A stretch of DNA of 64,000 nt, from positions 29,169 to 93,168 of the forward strand of contig VSDK01016350.1 in NCBI GenBank assembly GCA_009767595.1, read 5' to 3'. Each line of letters begins with the position of its first letter. Position 1 is the first letter of the stretch. Of the stretch, positions 47,968-59,471 are shown piece by piece. Source of the DNA: Symbiodinium kawagutii. Its lineage: Eukaryota > Sar > Dinophyceae > Suessiales > Symbiodiniaceae. Below the pieces are notes generated by a model. The model did not search any database. It had not been told where the DNA came from and saw only the letters and a list, made by a program, of their open reading frames with translations. The position numbers and the translations under genes were made by a program.

Positions 47968-48245
47968 AGCTACCACTTCCAACCATGTCATGAAATTATT
48001 GGACTGCTGTGCACTTCGGTCCTCCGAGGACATGCTTTCACCATCCGTGGAGAGGTTCATCCAGAGATTCCTGGGCAGGTGTTGTCCATGCCGTTGACAG
48101 GGCGTCTTTCTGAAGTAGAAAGTTGAACACTAGATGCCCATGACTCACTTCTTTCCCAGTATTTGAGCCCATGACTCACTGCTTACAACTACCACTTCCA
48201 ACCATGTCATGATGCCCATGACTCACTGCTTTCCCAGTATTTGAG
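47968..48245. repeat. Locally duplicated phrases
   Basis: CTACCACTTCCAACCATGTC occurs at 47971 and 48188, and ATGCCCATGACTCACT...TTTCCCAGTATTTGAGC at 48134 and 48210. This is consistent with nested tandem duplication (about 76 bp). Confidence 0.7.
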
Positions 48246-48561
48246 CAGCTTCGCCACAGGGTTGACAATAGATGACATCCCACAATCATCTGATTCGCAT
48301 CCAAAGATCGCCATCTGATTATGGAACTCTTGAGACTCACCTCAACTCATCCTCTGTTGGCGTGCTGAACAAGTCAGCCGCTTTCGACAAGTACCACCTC
48401 CCTCTTGATTGAGAACTTATAACATCAAAAATAAAACTTAGCCACCCAAAAATCCTGACTAAAGCTAAGCCTTCGCCCCAGCTGACCAGATTCTGGGGAA
48501 ACCAATGATGGCAGGTTTCATTGTATTGTTTTCACACTGAGATGCTTCTTGGCAAACCTTC

Positions 48562-48879
48562 TTAAACCCGGATGGTTCTTAAACCTCGTGAGTCATGTGA
48601 TGGAACTGTGCTGGCATCACTAGTGTTTCCTAAAATCAAAGTGTGTAAATTGACATTTTTTTGGATGGCAAGAAGCACCTTTCCGCAACAACACCTTGGC
48701 CAGTTTTCATGTTCATTGTGGATTACAGGAGCTTGCAGAGATGCTCCACCATCGGCTGGAAAGGTACTAGTCATGAAGTACAGTTGTGCACAATCAGCAA
48801 CCAAAATAGAGCTGGGTTCCTCGCAGCTACTGAGTGACCAACCTCTCCACTGCACAAAACGCGTCGTATCACGAATCAT
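48562..48879 (-). CDS. Candidate exon or ORF, unknown
   Basis: One hundred five codons without a stop; parts read EEPSSILVADCAQLYFMTST and LLAIQKNVNLHTLILGNTSD. The opposite strand is open over the same length, so coding direction is not proven. Confidence 0.3.
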   Translation of the reverse strand: MIRDTTRFVQWRGWSLSSCEEPSSILVADCAQLYFMTSTFPADGGASLQAPVIHNEHENWPRCCCGKVLLAIQKNVNLHTLILGNTSDASTVPSHDSRGLRTIRV

Positions 48880-49684
48880 ATGTGTGCAAGCAAATTCCTA
48901 CTGAACGCCCATGGTGCAAATCTGAACGCCAATACCCAAATTCATGTTTGAAAACATGGCAGGAATTGATTCAAGGCACTCACCCTAACGTCCAATTCGT
49001 GTTTTTCGAACAGGAGGACTGAGGTTGAATCATGGGTTGACAACAACACTTACCTGCCCATGAAGTGCACCCGGGTCAAGCAAGCATCCAACAACACCAT
49101 CCATGGAACAATAGCCTAGTTTGAGCCATGTAGTTTTATGCTGCTTTGTCTGCAAATGTATGAGCTGATAGTCAGCCTTTCTTTTCTATTGTTGATGTGT
49201 GTTTCTTCGACTATCGTCAATCAATCATTTTTCATCATAGTGTCACCAGTCACTATGGTGAACTGAACAAGCCGTGGTCAAGACGCATTTTCTGGCAACG
49301 TCATGCACCATCAATATGACCATTGCCATCATGAGCCTTGACCAAGACTGACCATCGAGACGGATAGGAGTTGATAAAAGTCTTCATTGTGTTGCATTGC
49401 AATAGTAAACGAGTATAAATCGGCCAATGATCCCCGAATAATGGCTAATCATTGAACAAATTGGCAAATCATCAATCATGAAAAATGTGTCCAAAGTTGG
49501 CACCTTCAAGATTGTTGCTTTCTCTGTGGAAAAAGCCCATGGGTGGTTTCGGGTACGATCATGGCACCGAGCAGGGCCCAGCTTTGAACTTGCCAAGGGT
49601 CAAGGCGTCATTTTCAGACACTGGATGCTGACGGAGCCTTGATTGCCGTAGCCATCTCCATGGGATGGCTTATCGAGGACGACA

Positions 49685-50065
49685 CTACTTCATCCTCTTA
49701 CTACTACCGCTGCTGCTGCTACTACCTACCACCTAGTACAGATTGCCTACTACATGCATACTACTTTCAACTCACTGCCTACTATCTACCATCCACTATA
49801 TACTATGGAACAACCCATCAATTATCCACTGTCTACAAACTCTATCTAAGTACTATCTATTATCAATATGTACTATCCACTAACTGCCAACTACCATGGT
49901 TTATCTTCTATCTACCATCAGATAAATACTATGTGCCATCTCCTACATCCTATCCCCTATCTACTTTCCATTATTTACTCTCAATACTGGTATGTACTAT
50001 CCACTATGTACCACAGTATCTCCGATCTCTTATCCACTATGCAGTATCTACAGGGGAAAATAGCC
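49685..50065. repeat. CTACTATCTACC-type degenerate repeat
   Basis: TACTATCTACCATCCACTAT-like units over about 380 bp. Tyr/Leu-rich plus frames are artefacts. Confidence 0.7.
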
Positions 50066-50346
50066 AGCAATTGCCAACGACAATGGCAACAATATCAATT
50101 AGCAGCAATTGAGCATATTTTTGGACCTGCACTATGATGGAAGCGCACTCGGAAGAGGCCGTTTCTTGACACCAGAAAACACAACGTCAGAAATTGGCGT
50201 TGCGACAACGAAGCGAAATTGAAACCCATCTCCAACCGAGGGATGTCCCAAATTCAGATCTTAATCGAAAAAAATCTTCTAACCCAAATCAACGGTTCTC
50301 ACAAATAGAATGGATTGACACACAATTTGCCCAATGAATCGTGACA

Positions 50347-50529
50347 TCAAATCCAGATCAAAGATGAAGAAAATTGCAGCGCCAACGTAAAACACTCGTA
50401 CAACTGGACCTTGGCTCCCCGCAAAGTAATCAACGCATTGGCGTCAATGCTGAAGTCATCTCTGGCTGAAGCCATCTTCAACATCCTTGGGTCAAATTTA
50501 CAGCCTGGAAACCGAAAATGTATCTCCAA
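50347..50529 (-). CDS. Candidate exon, unknown
   Basis: Sixty codons reading FDPRMLKMASARDDFSIDAN and LITLRGAKVQLYECF. No clear splice sites chosen. Modest support. Confidence 0.35.
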   Translation of the reverse strand: MEIHFRFPGCKFDPRMLKMASARDDFSIDANALITLRGAKVQLYECFTLALQFSSSLIWI

Positions 50530-50817
50530 AACACAGAGTTTATGATGGACAAGTATCTTACAAGGCCTTGTTTCCTTGAAATTGCGAAGTTCAGGGGCAC
50601 ATCCAAACTCTGAGACGGGTCAACCCCCCCCGGTTCCAAACGAACATGCAGCAGTGGATTGTCTCAGAAGTACTGAACGCCCAGGCTTCCCCATTGGTTG
50701 AGGCAGGCTATCACTCTATCGCATATGCAGGGAATGTGTTTAGATCTATTTGACAGAAACATATCATATTTTGAATATATGGAAATAGACGTACATATAT
50801 AAATATAAACATATCAT

Positions 50818-50821
<4 letters not shown>

Positions 50822-50862
<41 letters not shown>
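50822..50862. repeat. (TA)n microsatellite
   Basis: Pure TA run. Confidence 0.95.
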
Positions 50863-50988
50863 GATATAAATACATATGCACATGTTATATGAGATAATAT
50901 GAGGATATTGAACAATGAAAAATTCAAAACATATGCAAATTCCGAATGCTGTCCCAATGTTGTGGACCGCTCCCGCAGGACCACTTAC

Positions 50989-51130
50989 TCGTCGGCTCGG
51001 GAGGTGAAATACTACTGAATTCTTGCGCGGTGATGGTGGGGACTCCAGGGGCGACCCCATATGCATCTTCAGGTTCTGCACTGCTACCCCTTTCAGGACC
51101 AAAACTCCCGGTGAAATCTACAGAGTTTTC
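50989..51130 (-). CDS. Candidate internal exon, acidic Pro/Ser-rich
   Basis: Forty-seven codons between TTGCTTCAG|GA and a consensus donor ACGA|GTAAGT, reading FTGSFGPERGSSAEPEDAYG and TITAQEFSSISPPEPT, probably a disordered linker. Both splice sites are strong. Gene identity unknown. Confidence 0.5.
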
Positions 51131-51377
51131 CTGAAGCAAGCGCCGGCGCTGCCAGCAGATTCTCTTCACCATTGCAGTCCATCAATGAGAGTATTCTGAA
51201 CTCAAGAAAATGATCTTGTGGGAAAATCATCAAATTTGGGGATGCACCATGCCGGGACAATCCCCACGTGTCACATGGGACACCCGCTTTCTGCAACAAG
51301 TATCTCCACTTCCAAGTCCTCAACGGCAATGGCTGAGCTGCAGCTACTGTCAACATCACTGGAAATTGTTGCAGGTT

Positions 51378-51560
51378 GTCGCTGTTCGATCTTTGTTGGT
51401 CATGCCCTTGTCATTGGGGCTGTTCTTATTGTTGCTGTGTCTTGCTTGGCGATCATTGCATATTGTGGTTGTCGTAGTTGCTGCCATGGTCATCGCTGTA
51501 CTTTCTGTGGCCGTTGTTCTCGTGGTCGTCCCCTCTTTTCTGATACAGATTATATTTTGC
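51378..51560 (+). CDS. Candidate membrane segment with Cys-rich tail
   Basis: One plus frame reads a hydrophobic helix (LVIGAVLIVAVSCLAIIAYC) followed by a Cys-dense stretch (CGCRSCCHGHRCTFCGRCSR). A second plus frame over the same DNA is also hydrophobic. The DNA is GTTGTTGCTG-like, so low-complexity bias is possible. Confidence 0.25.
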
Positions 51561-51949
51561 TGATACAGGTTCAGTTCAACCCCAAGAATCAAAACATAAC
51601 CAGTCCACTTGCTGATGCGTGATCGACAACGAGGACATTGACAACATTAACAATAACAAATCAAAAGCATTCAAACAAGACTGTTGCGAAGATTATCACT
51701 GAGCAGTTGCGAAGATTTGATGACTTTTCCGATCTTCTTGCAGCAACTACTAGGCAAGATGATGGTTGGCAAAGGCCCAGGCCTATTGCGTCAGCAACAA
51801 CCAAGTCCCCATGGAGACAGGCACCCGCTGTCATGCAATCAAGTCATTCGACCTATTGGATTGTCCTTCACCGCCAGTAAACCCCCAATCATTTCACACG
51901 TCTATAAATGCATATGGGTGTTGATCTAAATAAAGGTTCCCGGGGTAGA

Positions 51950-52230
51950 TACAATCGCCGATCAACCGCCAACCAATCGCGATCCCATAGGTGACAATCG
52001 CGGATGGATTTTTCCCTTTGGAAGAAATGGGCAAGGGACATGGCATGGGCTGGTGGCTGCATTGAGGGGTCCGTCAATCGCCCCACAATCGCGAACCAAT
52101 CGCGGATCAATCGCGGATTTTCCGATCAAAAAACTCCATATCCAAACTATATTGTAACACAGTAGATGACTACATCAATCGCAAAACAATCGCCGATCAA
52201 TCGCGATGCAGTGTTTTACAATCGCGGATG
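51950..52230. repeat. Cluster of CAATCGCGGATC motifs
   Basis: At least eleven copies of CAATCGC followed by GGATC, CGATC, GAACC or similar, irregularly spaced over 280 bp. The motif is GC-richer than its surroundings. It is not a strict tandem array. Confidence 0.75.
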
Positions 52231-53035
52231 TCAAAATACAAATGCCCATTCATAATTCTTAGATTCACATTTGCGAGCGGTTCCCATATGAAAAGCATCT
52301 TTTGAGAGGATACCATCACATAATTTGCAAAATCATGCATACTCATGGTACAAGCAACAATAATCTGCGTTGAGTTCGTGTTGGGAGAGGTAAAACACAA
52401 TCCTATTGGTGGGTGCGGCTCTAATTTCTAGAATGCATTCCATGATTCAGGCAAACCTGAACGACATGCGACCTGACAACATATCAACCCAACGATGGCT
52501 CCTGGAGACCCCTCTGACGGTTTATGCATATGCTCTGAAACTTAAGCAGGAATCATCAAGAGCTGGAGCATCTGCTGTCAACAAACTACCATTGACCTGA
52601 TCAGCAGGGGTAATTTTGAAACAATTGGTTTGGGAATATCATCACCGCATGGGCGATCAACAATCGGCCCTGCAATCAAATAATGGCTGGTTGATCCAAA
52701 TCCCATGGATGTGATAACCCAGAGTTACCAGTCTTATGCCCTTGCAGCTATCAATTGATGTCAGATCGACATTTGTAACCCCCTGCATTTGATAGCAAAT
52801 AACCAGCCATTTGAGGAAAACCCGTGGGGTGGCTCGTTGAGAGCTGGACCTGCCATTGACCATGCGCTTTTTCGTGGCAAGGCCTGGTCCTCCCTCGGTC
52901 CTGTTCGGTCACCCCGCTGTTGAGCAGAATGAAGCTTCTCAACTGTTCATGGTCCTCGGCAGGGTGCGATGCCTTGAAGGTGTCCACCAATCACAAGTCA
53001 GTGTCACCCATGAATTTGTTCTTCAACTATACATG

Positions 53036-53138
53036 GGGGTTTCTCAGAATAGGGTTACCCCCATTCATCCATTGATTGTCATTTATATTTTTTAGGAATA
53101 CATCAACTTTTTTTTGGTCCCCTATTTTAAGAAACGAC
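53036..53138. mobile_element. MITE-like element, family A, copy 5
   Basis: GGGGTTTCTCAGAATAGGG and the inverse of GGTCGTTTCTTAAAATAGGG, with a likely CATG target duplication (53032-53035 and 53139-53142). Confidence 0.75.
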
Positions 53139-53689
53139 CATGTGTTCTGTATATTCATTGTTTGTAGCGTGTAAACATGTGTAGACAAATGAGAGATGCA
53201 AGGAATGCAAAAAAAGTTGCAGGCTCACGACAAAGGCATACTACCATGTAGCAGTCATATAAAGAGTAATTCACGGGTGATTGTATTCTGGTTGGTGGTT
53301 TCAACCCCAAGAAAGATATTAGTCAATCAACCAATTGTGAATGATTACTAAGGAAAACAAACAAAAAATGAAAACATATGCGGCATCATGTGCATCATGT
53401 GCGTGTATAAATGTTGACACTTGTTGTAAGGAACGCAACTATGAACAGTTCAACCCACACAAAGAGCTACAAAGCATCTGTGGCCGGACACTTCATAGCT
53501 CCATAATGACTGGAAGCCCCATGCCCTCCATGGTCAAGGCCAATCATCTTAGGTCATCAGCCAGTCTTTGCCATCATCAAACCATAAATATTCACCTCTT
53601 CAATCATTATCATCCAGAAGCCATGATATTTCCAAATGATTTGACTGTTCAGCCAGTATTAACCATCATTACCAAAGGGTAAACATCAC

Positions 53690-53880
53690 CACAACTATCA
53701 ATAATCATTATTTCACTAATGATAACTAACTATCATCCCACTATCCAATAATCATATATCCATTCATTGCAAATTAACCATCAGTACCCTATCAACCAAC
53801 TATCCAATAATAATCCATTCATTAATCGATTCATTCATCCAACTATCATCCAACTATCAACCAACTATTCATTGCTAAGC
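53690..53880. repeat. CAACTATCATCC-type degenerate repeat
   Basis: AACTATCATCCAACTATC units over about 190 bp. Non-coding. Confidence 0.6.
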
Positions 53881-55008
53881 ATCATTACCAAATGCGTTCC
53901 CATCATGGCTCACATCATCGCTGAGTCGCTGCAGGCAACAGCTCCAGGCCCGATGAGAGGCTCTTGAAAGCCGCGGTAAACGCAGCCTGAAATCAGGGCT
54001 TTCCCAAGGGCTTTCCCAAGAGCTGTCCCAAGGGCACACCTTAACCAGCGGTAACCAACCAATGTAGACAAGAATATATACAAAAGATAGACAAATAGAT
54101 AGGCAAGAATGTAAATATATAAATATAAATATTTATACATATAAAAAGAGATAGTCAAGAATATATACAGAAGTGAAGAAATATAGATAGATACATCACG
54201 ATCCTGGAGTAGATACAGTAGAATGTCCCCAATATCCCGTTGGGATGGTCCAATTCGACATTCTATCTACTCCAGGATCACGATAGCTACAAACAGATTT
54301 GCACAGGCCCCCAGCACACCTACCTGAGCGACCAAAATCTTGATAAAGTGGCAAAACCCAAGTAGTTTTGTGTCTCCATTGCTAGAATGTATGAATCCAT
54401 CTGCAAGGATTTTGATATGAGTAAAAATGTGTTTCCACTACGTACTGATGTTTCATTTTCCAGTGGGGTCTGTAGCATGAGGAAATGTAATGCACAAGCA
54501 TGACTCACATGTTGGTTGACTTGAATCACTTCGTTATCGATACTGGACGGTTGCTTGGCCTGTCACAGTACCGCTGGAACCATGTCAACCATCCAGACAG
54601 GCACTGGTACCATCTGGTACCCGGGTACCCCTTGAAGTGTTGAAACTTGGGTGTTAATAAATGAATAATCACAAACAATAATTCGCACAGGATAATCACG
54701 GCTGATAGCGAAGCTCAATGATGGCAAATCAAAGATGATGAAGCTTAGTATTTTGCCAATACAAAGGCACACAAGAAAATAATGCACTAGCTGCCCAGGT
54801 AGAAGTTGGCCATTTCGAGTTGCCAATGCAGAAATGAGTTGCCTCCTTGCCATCCTTGAAAGCAACTGGCGTCTTGTTCAGAAATAGCTTTGTGAGCTGC
54901 TTGGGATGCTGTGAGGTCATACAGCAGTGTGGTCAGCAAAAATTGCATCTTCTACATCATACAGTTGGTAAGTGATCCTCAATGATTGGTCAATAAACTG
55001 TCTGGCAC

Positions 55009-55094
55009 TTGGCTTCTGAGACCAAAACTCCTTCAACACTTGACCCGCTGCTCCCCAGCGCCTGCTCTGCCCCTTCCAAATCAGTGAGCACGGC
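55009..55094 (-). CDS. Candidate internal exon, unknown
   Basis: Twenty-eight codons between AGCTGCAG|GC (AG|G) and GCCAA|GTGCCA, reading VLTDLEGAEQALGSSGSSVE. An alternative frame is open (QVLKEFWSQKPSARQFIDQS). A further open block follows upstream at 55110-55341 on the same strand. Confidence 0.4.
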
Positions 55095-55548
55095 CTGCAG
55101 CTTTCATTATGAACAAAAACCAACAAATTGGAAAACAACCCCTCAAGGCATACCATGGCAATATGGCATGCCATTGTTCGGATGCCAAACTTTCGCCTGG
55201 CGCCCCAAAAGCATCACCACGACATGACCCAGCACCTCTCGACACATCAAAGCAGTCGGTCGTAGCCAGACGCGCAGGTGCCGACCATGGTAGCCATGCA
55301 GCCATCAACCAGTGCACGTCATCCCATGGATCCCATGGCATTCCATGATTGTCATCATGTTTTTTTTGTCAGAAAAGCGGTGTAGCAACATGATGATCGT
55401 TGGCTAGTGGTAATGGCTATTGGTATGGGCTATATATTGGTAATGGCTACTGGTAATGGCTATTGGTAATGCCTAGTGGTAATGGCTCTAACAACCAAAA
55501 CCAGCATCTATACCAATCTAACACCTCCTGGTCAGGCCGTGGGCACCA

Positions 55549-55732
55549 GCATTTCCGGGGCCTGTCAGCTGCCCCTGCCCCAGCTGCCCCAGCTGCCCCT
55601 GCCCCAGCGGTCCGCCTCGATGCTGAAGCTGCCTCATGGTTCAAGCGTAGCGGCATGACAACTTCTGATTTGGTTGGGTTTGTTCTACTGCTTCGGGAAA
55701 TAGAAAGGAAGGAGAACAGAATTGAGAAATAG
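55549..55732 (+). CDS. Candidate terminal exon with Ala/Pro linker
   Basis: Plus frame with an Ala/Pro repeat (APAPAAPAAPAPA) then DAEAASWFKRSGMTTSDLVG and a charged end (LREIERKENRIEK), stop TAG at 55732. The DNA repeat CAGCTGCCCC underlies the linker. This plus-strand block sits next to minus-strand candidates. Confidence 0.45.
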
Positions 55733-56456
55733 ATAAGTCGAAGAATGTCGAGTCTGTTCTCTTCGAAGATATATCTACTACACTGCCTCGCATGCATATG
55801 TCCAAATATACTTAAACCGTTCCGGGACCTGTGCAATACATTGGTATCTCAGAATCAATCATGTTCATCTACACACGCGTAATGACAAACATAACTTTAT
55901 GAGTCAGTTGCCTCAAGTACATTCACCACAAGTCAATGTCAATGAGACGGCAGCGTAAGCATTTGAGGTTGGTTGATTGATGGTTAATCAATAATTACCA
56001 GAAATAATGTTACTATCCAATTGTGGATAACAATGATCTATATTGCTATCAGTGGGTCCAATTTTGCATCATGCATATTCTGTCATCAAAAATCTATATA
56101 TCATCTATGTACGCATAATCGGACATCACGTATCGCAACGTGTCCATGGCCAATCATTGTAATATGAATGATGGGAGAGCCAGTTTTAATAAATCACCCA
56201 TATTTATTTGACGGACAAACACCACTTACTTATTGTCAAATTGAAGGTATTTCACGATTATTATTCATTTCATGTTCCTACGGTTAGAGTGGTGGTATGA
56301 GTATGTTGATATAAATTGATATAGTATCTTTACTCTTATTGGCGTTTGCTCTTAGAATCCATGATGAACCAATGATTGAACTTGTCCATGTCATCTTGTG
56401 TTTTTCATGGACTTTCTCAATCATCTCCAATTCAAAAGAAACTACACAAACAAATG

Positions 56457-56535
56457 GGTGTTTCTCAAAATAGGGAACGCCCCAAAGATGGCTGGTTTAT
56501 TGCTGCAATTTGTTTTAGGGGGCACCCCCTACTGT
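56457..56535. mobile_element. MITE-like element, family A, truncated copy 6
   Basis: GGTGTTTCTCAAAATAGGGAACGCCCC at the left; the right end stops at GGGGGCACCCCC, followed by family-B-like TTGGTTACTATCCCCTATGG (to 56700). Confidence 0.6.
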
Positions 56536-56754
56536 TGGTTACTATCCCCTATGGTTAACCATTATAGTCCCTATAAACAACTCAAACATAACAAATAATC
56601 TATTGTGAATCACAATCCCTACAACCCATTGTTCACCATAACAACCAAATTGTTAATTATAATCCCTATTGTTAACCATTATAATCCCTAAAACTCTATA
56701 AATCCCCACAACTCCACAAACAAATCTCTAAAAAATCCAACGTTCTCCCGCGCC

Positions 56755-56950
56755 TGGCGACTCCGCCCTTGCGCGCGCATGTGGGACGAGCTCCTTCTTC
56801 CGCGGTGCCGGTGCCGCCGCAGCCGCTGCCGGGGCGGGGGCCGGGGGCGGGGGCGGGGGCCGGCCCGCCCCCAGCCGCGGCGGGGGCGGGTGCCGGGGCG
56901 GGTGCCGGTGCCGGTGCCGCCGGCCGCGGCTCCGGTGCTGCCTGGGAGAG
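56755..56950. repeat. GC-rich GGGGCGGGTGCCGGTGCC tract
   Basis: About 200 bp of GGGGGC/GCCGGT repeats, Ala/Pro/Gly-coding on both strands. It resembles the borders of the gap at 5793-6000. Confidence 0.8.
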
Positions 56951-57306
56951 GCGACAGTTGATGGTTTGCAACGGGGTCGATGAATTGACGGTTTCAACAT
57001 CAACTCTGTCGATTATCACTCACTATAATTACTAACAATGGTTTACTATTACTGATATCATTAATCATCATTTACCAATAATTAATTGTTACTATGGTTC
57101 AACTAATCATCATGTTAACTCTATTATCAAGAATAGTGCTGATAATGGATGGTTTGAATAGATTTCAACATGTTAAGTGCTGATGATGGGTGTTCAACTG
57201 TGTGCTGATTATTGGTTCAATTGAACGCTGAATATTGACTTCTGCATGGCCATGGGATACCATGGATAAGTTCCCGTGAGCATGTCTGTTGGGACTTACA
57301 TTTCAG

Positions 57307-57480
57307 AGGGAGAGCAATCTGACCAAAAGTCTCATGGATGTCTCCCGTCAAGTTGGAGGTTGTGATAACTTGGAGCAACGGTGCCATTCCGTACCCCTGT
57401 GGAAGGGGTTGAAGCTGCTTCGTAGACTTGTCGTTGTCTACTGTATTGAAAATGATGTTGCTATCTCATGTGAGGAATGA
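57307..57480 (+). CDS. Candidate terminal exon, plus strand
   Basis: After TTACATTTCAG|AG a frame reads SNLTKSLMDVSRQVGGCDNL and KGLKLLRRLVVVYCIEND and ends in TGA at 57480. Family unknown. Confidence 0.35.
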   Translation, partial: RESNLTKSLMDVSRQVGGCDNLEQRCHSVPLWKGLKLLRRLVVVYCIENDVAISCEE

Positions 57481-57831
57481 AATCCTTACAGTTTTCATAC
57501 TGTAAGATATTGCAAGATTTGTTGGTGGAATAGTTCAGGTGTCAGGTTTTGGAATGCCTTGATGGCTATCATACAATATAAAACATATTTGTTTGAACAT
57601 CTGCGTACTTTGATGGCATGTTCTGTTTGTCCCTAAACTCTACAGACTACCAAATACATACATTATTGTGTGTGTGTTCTTGCTCAACATCGCGTTGTCC
57701 TTCTATAACGCATGTTTGGTCAATATGTATTGTAGTGCATGATCAATGAAGCAAAGCAGCTAAAACAATGTGCGATGTGTTCTGTTTAACAAACACCTAA
57801 GAACTGAAAAAGTGTGTCTTTCAGGGTTTTT

Positions 57832-58293
57832 TAGAAATGGAACAAATGCGTCTTTAAGGAAACATCCTGCTGGCTGCAAACCCACAAAATCGTTCACAAG
57901 CTCTGCTGCTCTGCCGAGATGCTCGTGTCGGTTCGGCCTGTCAGATGCACTGTTCAGGTTATGCGGCACAATGAGGCCATTGTTGGCGGCCCATGTCCAT
58001 GCACTGGGCCTGAACAAAACTCACACTTTCAAGGTTTTCTCATGTTTGAGATTTTTTGATGGCTTGTCATCATACTTGTCACAGTTTTGCTTCTGGATAT
58101 GATTGTCCCTCAGTTGAGTGGAAAAACTATTTGGCAAGCGCAGCTGCTCGGCCAACCTGTGCTTTCTTCTGTGGACTCTGCGCCTGCGCCGGTTGCAAAA
58201 TGGATCAAAATGGCATTGGGTTTGATCCTCAAACTTTGCAAACATCTCCCTATGCGTCTTCAGCGCAGCTAGCACCTCCAATGAGAATTTCAC
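57832..58293 (-). CDS. Candidate exons, unknown
   Basis: Two minus blocks: 58293-58160 reads LEVLAALKTHREMFAKFEDQ then a CNRRRRR basic run to a donor-like AGCACAG|GTTGGC, and 58017-57832 reads NGLIVPHNLNSASDRPNRHE and AAELVNDFVGLQPAG. The join was not resolved. Confidence 0.35.
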
Positions 58294-58378
58294 CTTTTTT
58301 TGGTGTATGGTATCGTAGCTGTGTACTTGTTTGTTTACTGGAATCTATCGTGAAGGTCCAATGCTCCAGGGCCAAATG

Positions 58379-58495
58379 GCGGTTTCTCAGCATAAGGAAG
58401 CCCCAAAAATTGTTGGTTTATGATTATACATGGTTGACAGTGGCTGATTTCTGATTTGATGGTACCCCCTATTTTGGGAAACCATCAAAGGAATC
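58379..58495. mobile_element. MITE-like element, family A, copy 7
   Basis: GGCGGTTTCTCAGCATAAGG and the inverse of GATGGTTTCCCAAAATAGGG bound a ~117 bp element. Confidence 0.7.
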
Positions 58496-58833
58496 TCATG
58501 GTTGTTTCTATCCAGTCAGCTTATCAGCATCTGAAACTGCCATGCACATGCCAGGCACAAACCGCTTGCCCTTCGATCACCCAGATCAGATCTACGTCAC
58601 TTCATTCACTATGTCCGAAACGCCCATGAGGCAATGAAAGGCACACATAATATGTATGTGGACTTGGGGATGTGGAGTTTGGTTCTTTACTGTGGGCTAC
58701 AAATTTGGAACAAACTCCAAGCTGTATCCAAAGTTACAATGGCCATCAGGCCACAAGTAAATTATTGACAATCTCCCTGCTGCAAAATTTCTGACAGTTC
58801 TGTCCCGAACTGGGTGAAAGTGAATACAGTAGT

Positions 58834-58885
58834 GGTTTTGATGCATCAACCGAAATGGGGGTTTTGATGCATCAACCGAAATGGG
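58834..58885. repeat. 26-bp exact tandem duplication
   Basis: GGTTTTGATGCATCAACCG... repeated head to tail once. Confidence 0.85.
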
Positions 58886-59471
58886 CCCCGGATGTCATGC
58901 TCACTCCACATGTTCGAAAATGATTCACTTCTGAAAGAGTCCCAAACAGTAAAAGTCAGCACGACCCATGCATCAACAGCGGGTTGACTTTCTCCTGGGA
59001 CTACGTGGCTCCCAAGCTCCGTTTTACAGCTGAAAATCTAGAGTTCAAAACCACTTGTGGGTCATCTGGTAGCATTCTCATTGTGGTTGTCGGGCTCCCA
59101 GTTGATTTGCAAACTTACCATTCCAAGTCTTGCGTCAATGCATACCTTGACCTTCAAGACCCGAGAAATTTCACGGGTTGGGTTTGAAACCCAGGGTTTG
59201 CATTGCAAAACCAGGGTTTGCAAAATTGATGCCCGGGCCCGCTGTGTCTCTGATGCCTTTTCTCACGTTGGGCACGGCGAAATCCTGAATCTGACGCGAC
59301 GTTCCTGGCCTGAAATGGATGGAGGGGTGTTGTCAAACCTATAGGTTGTGATATCAAGGTGTAACCTTCCACCCTTCAAAAGATAAACAATGATCTATCA
59401 TAAAAAGTGGCTCGATTAACATTTCAAAACCGGTGAACCCTTTCATCCATGAAAAGCCATAGCTCAGCTTG

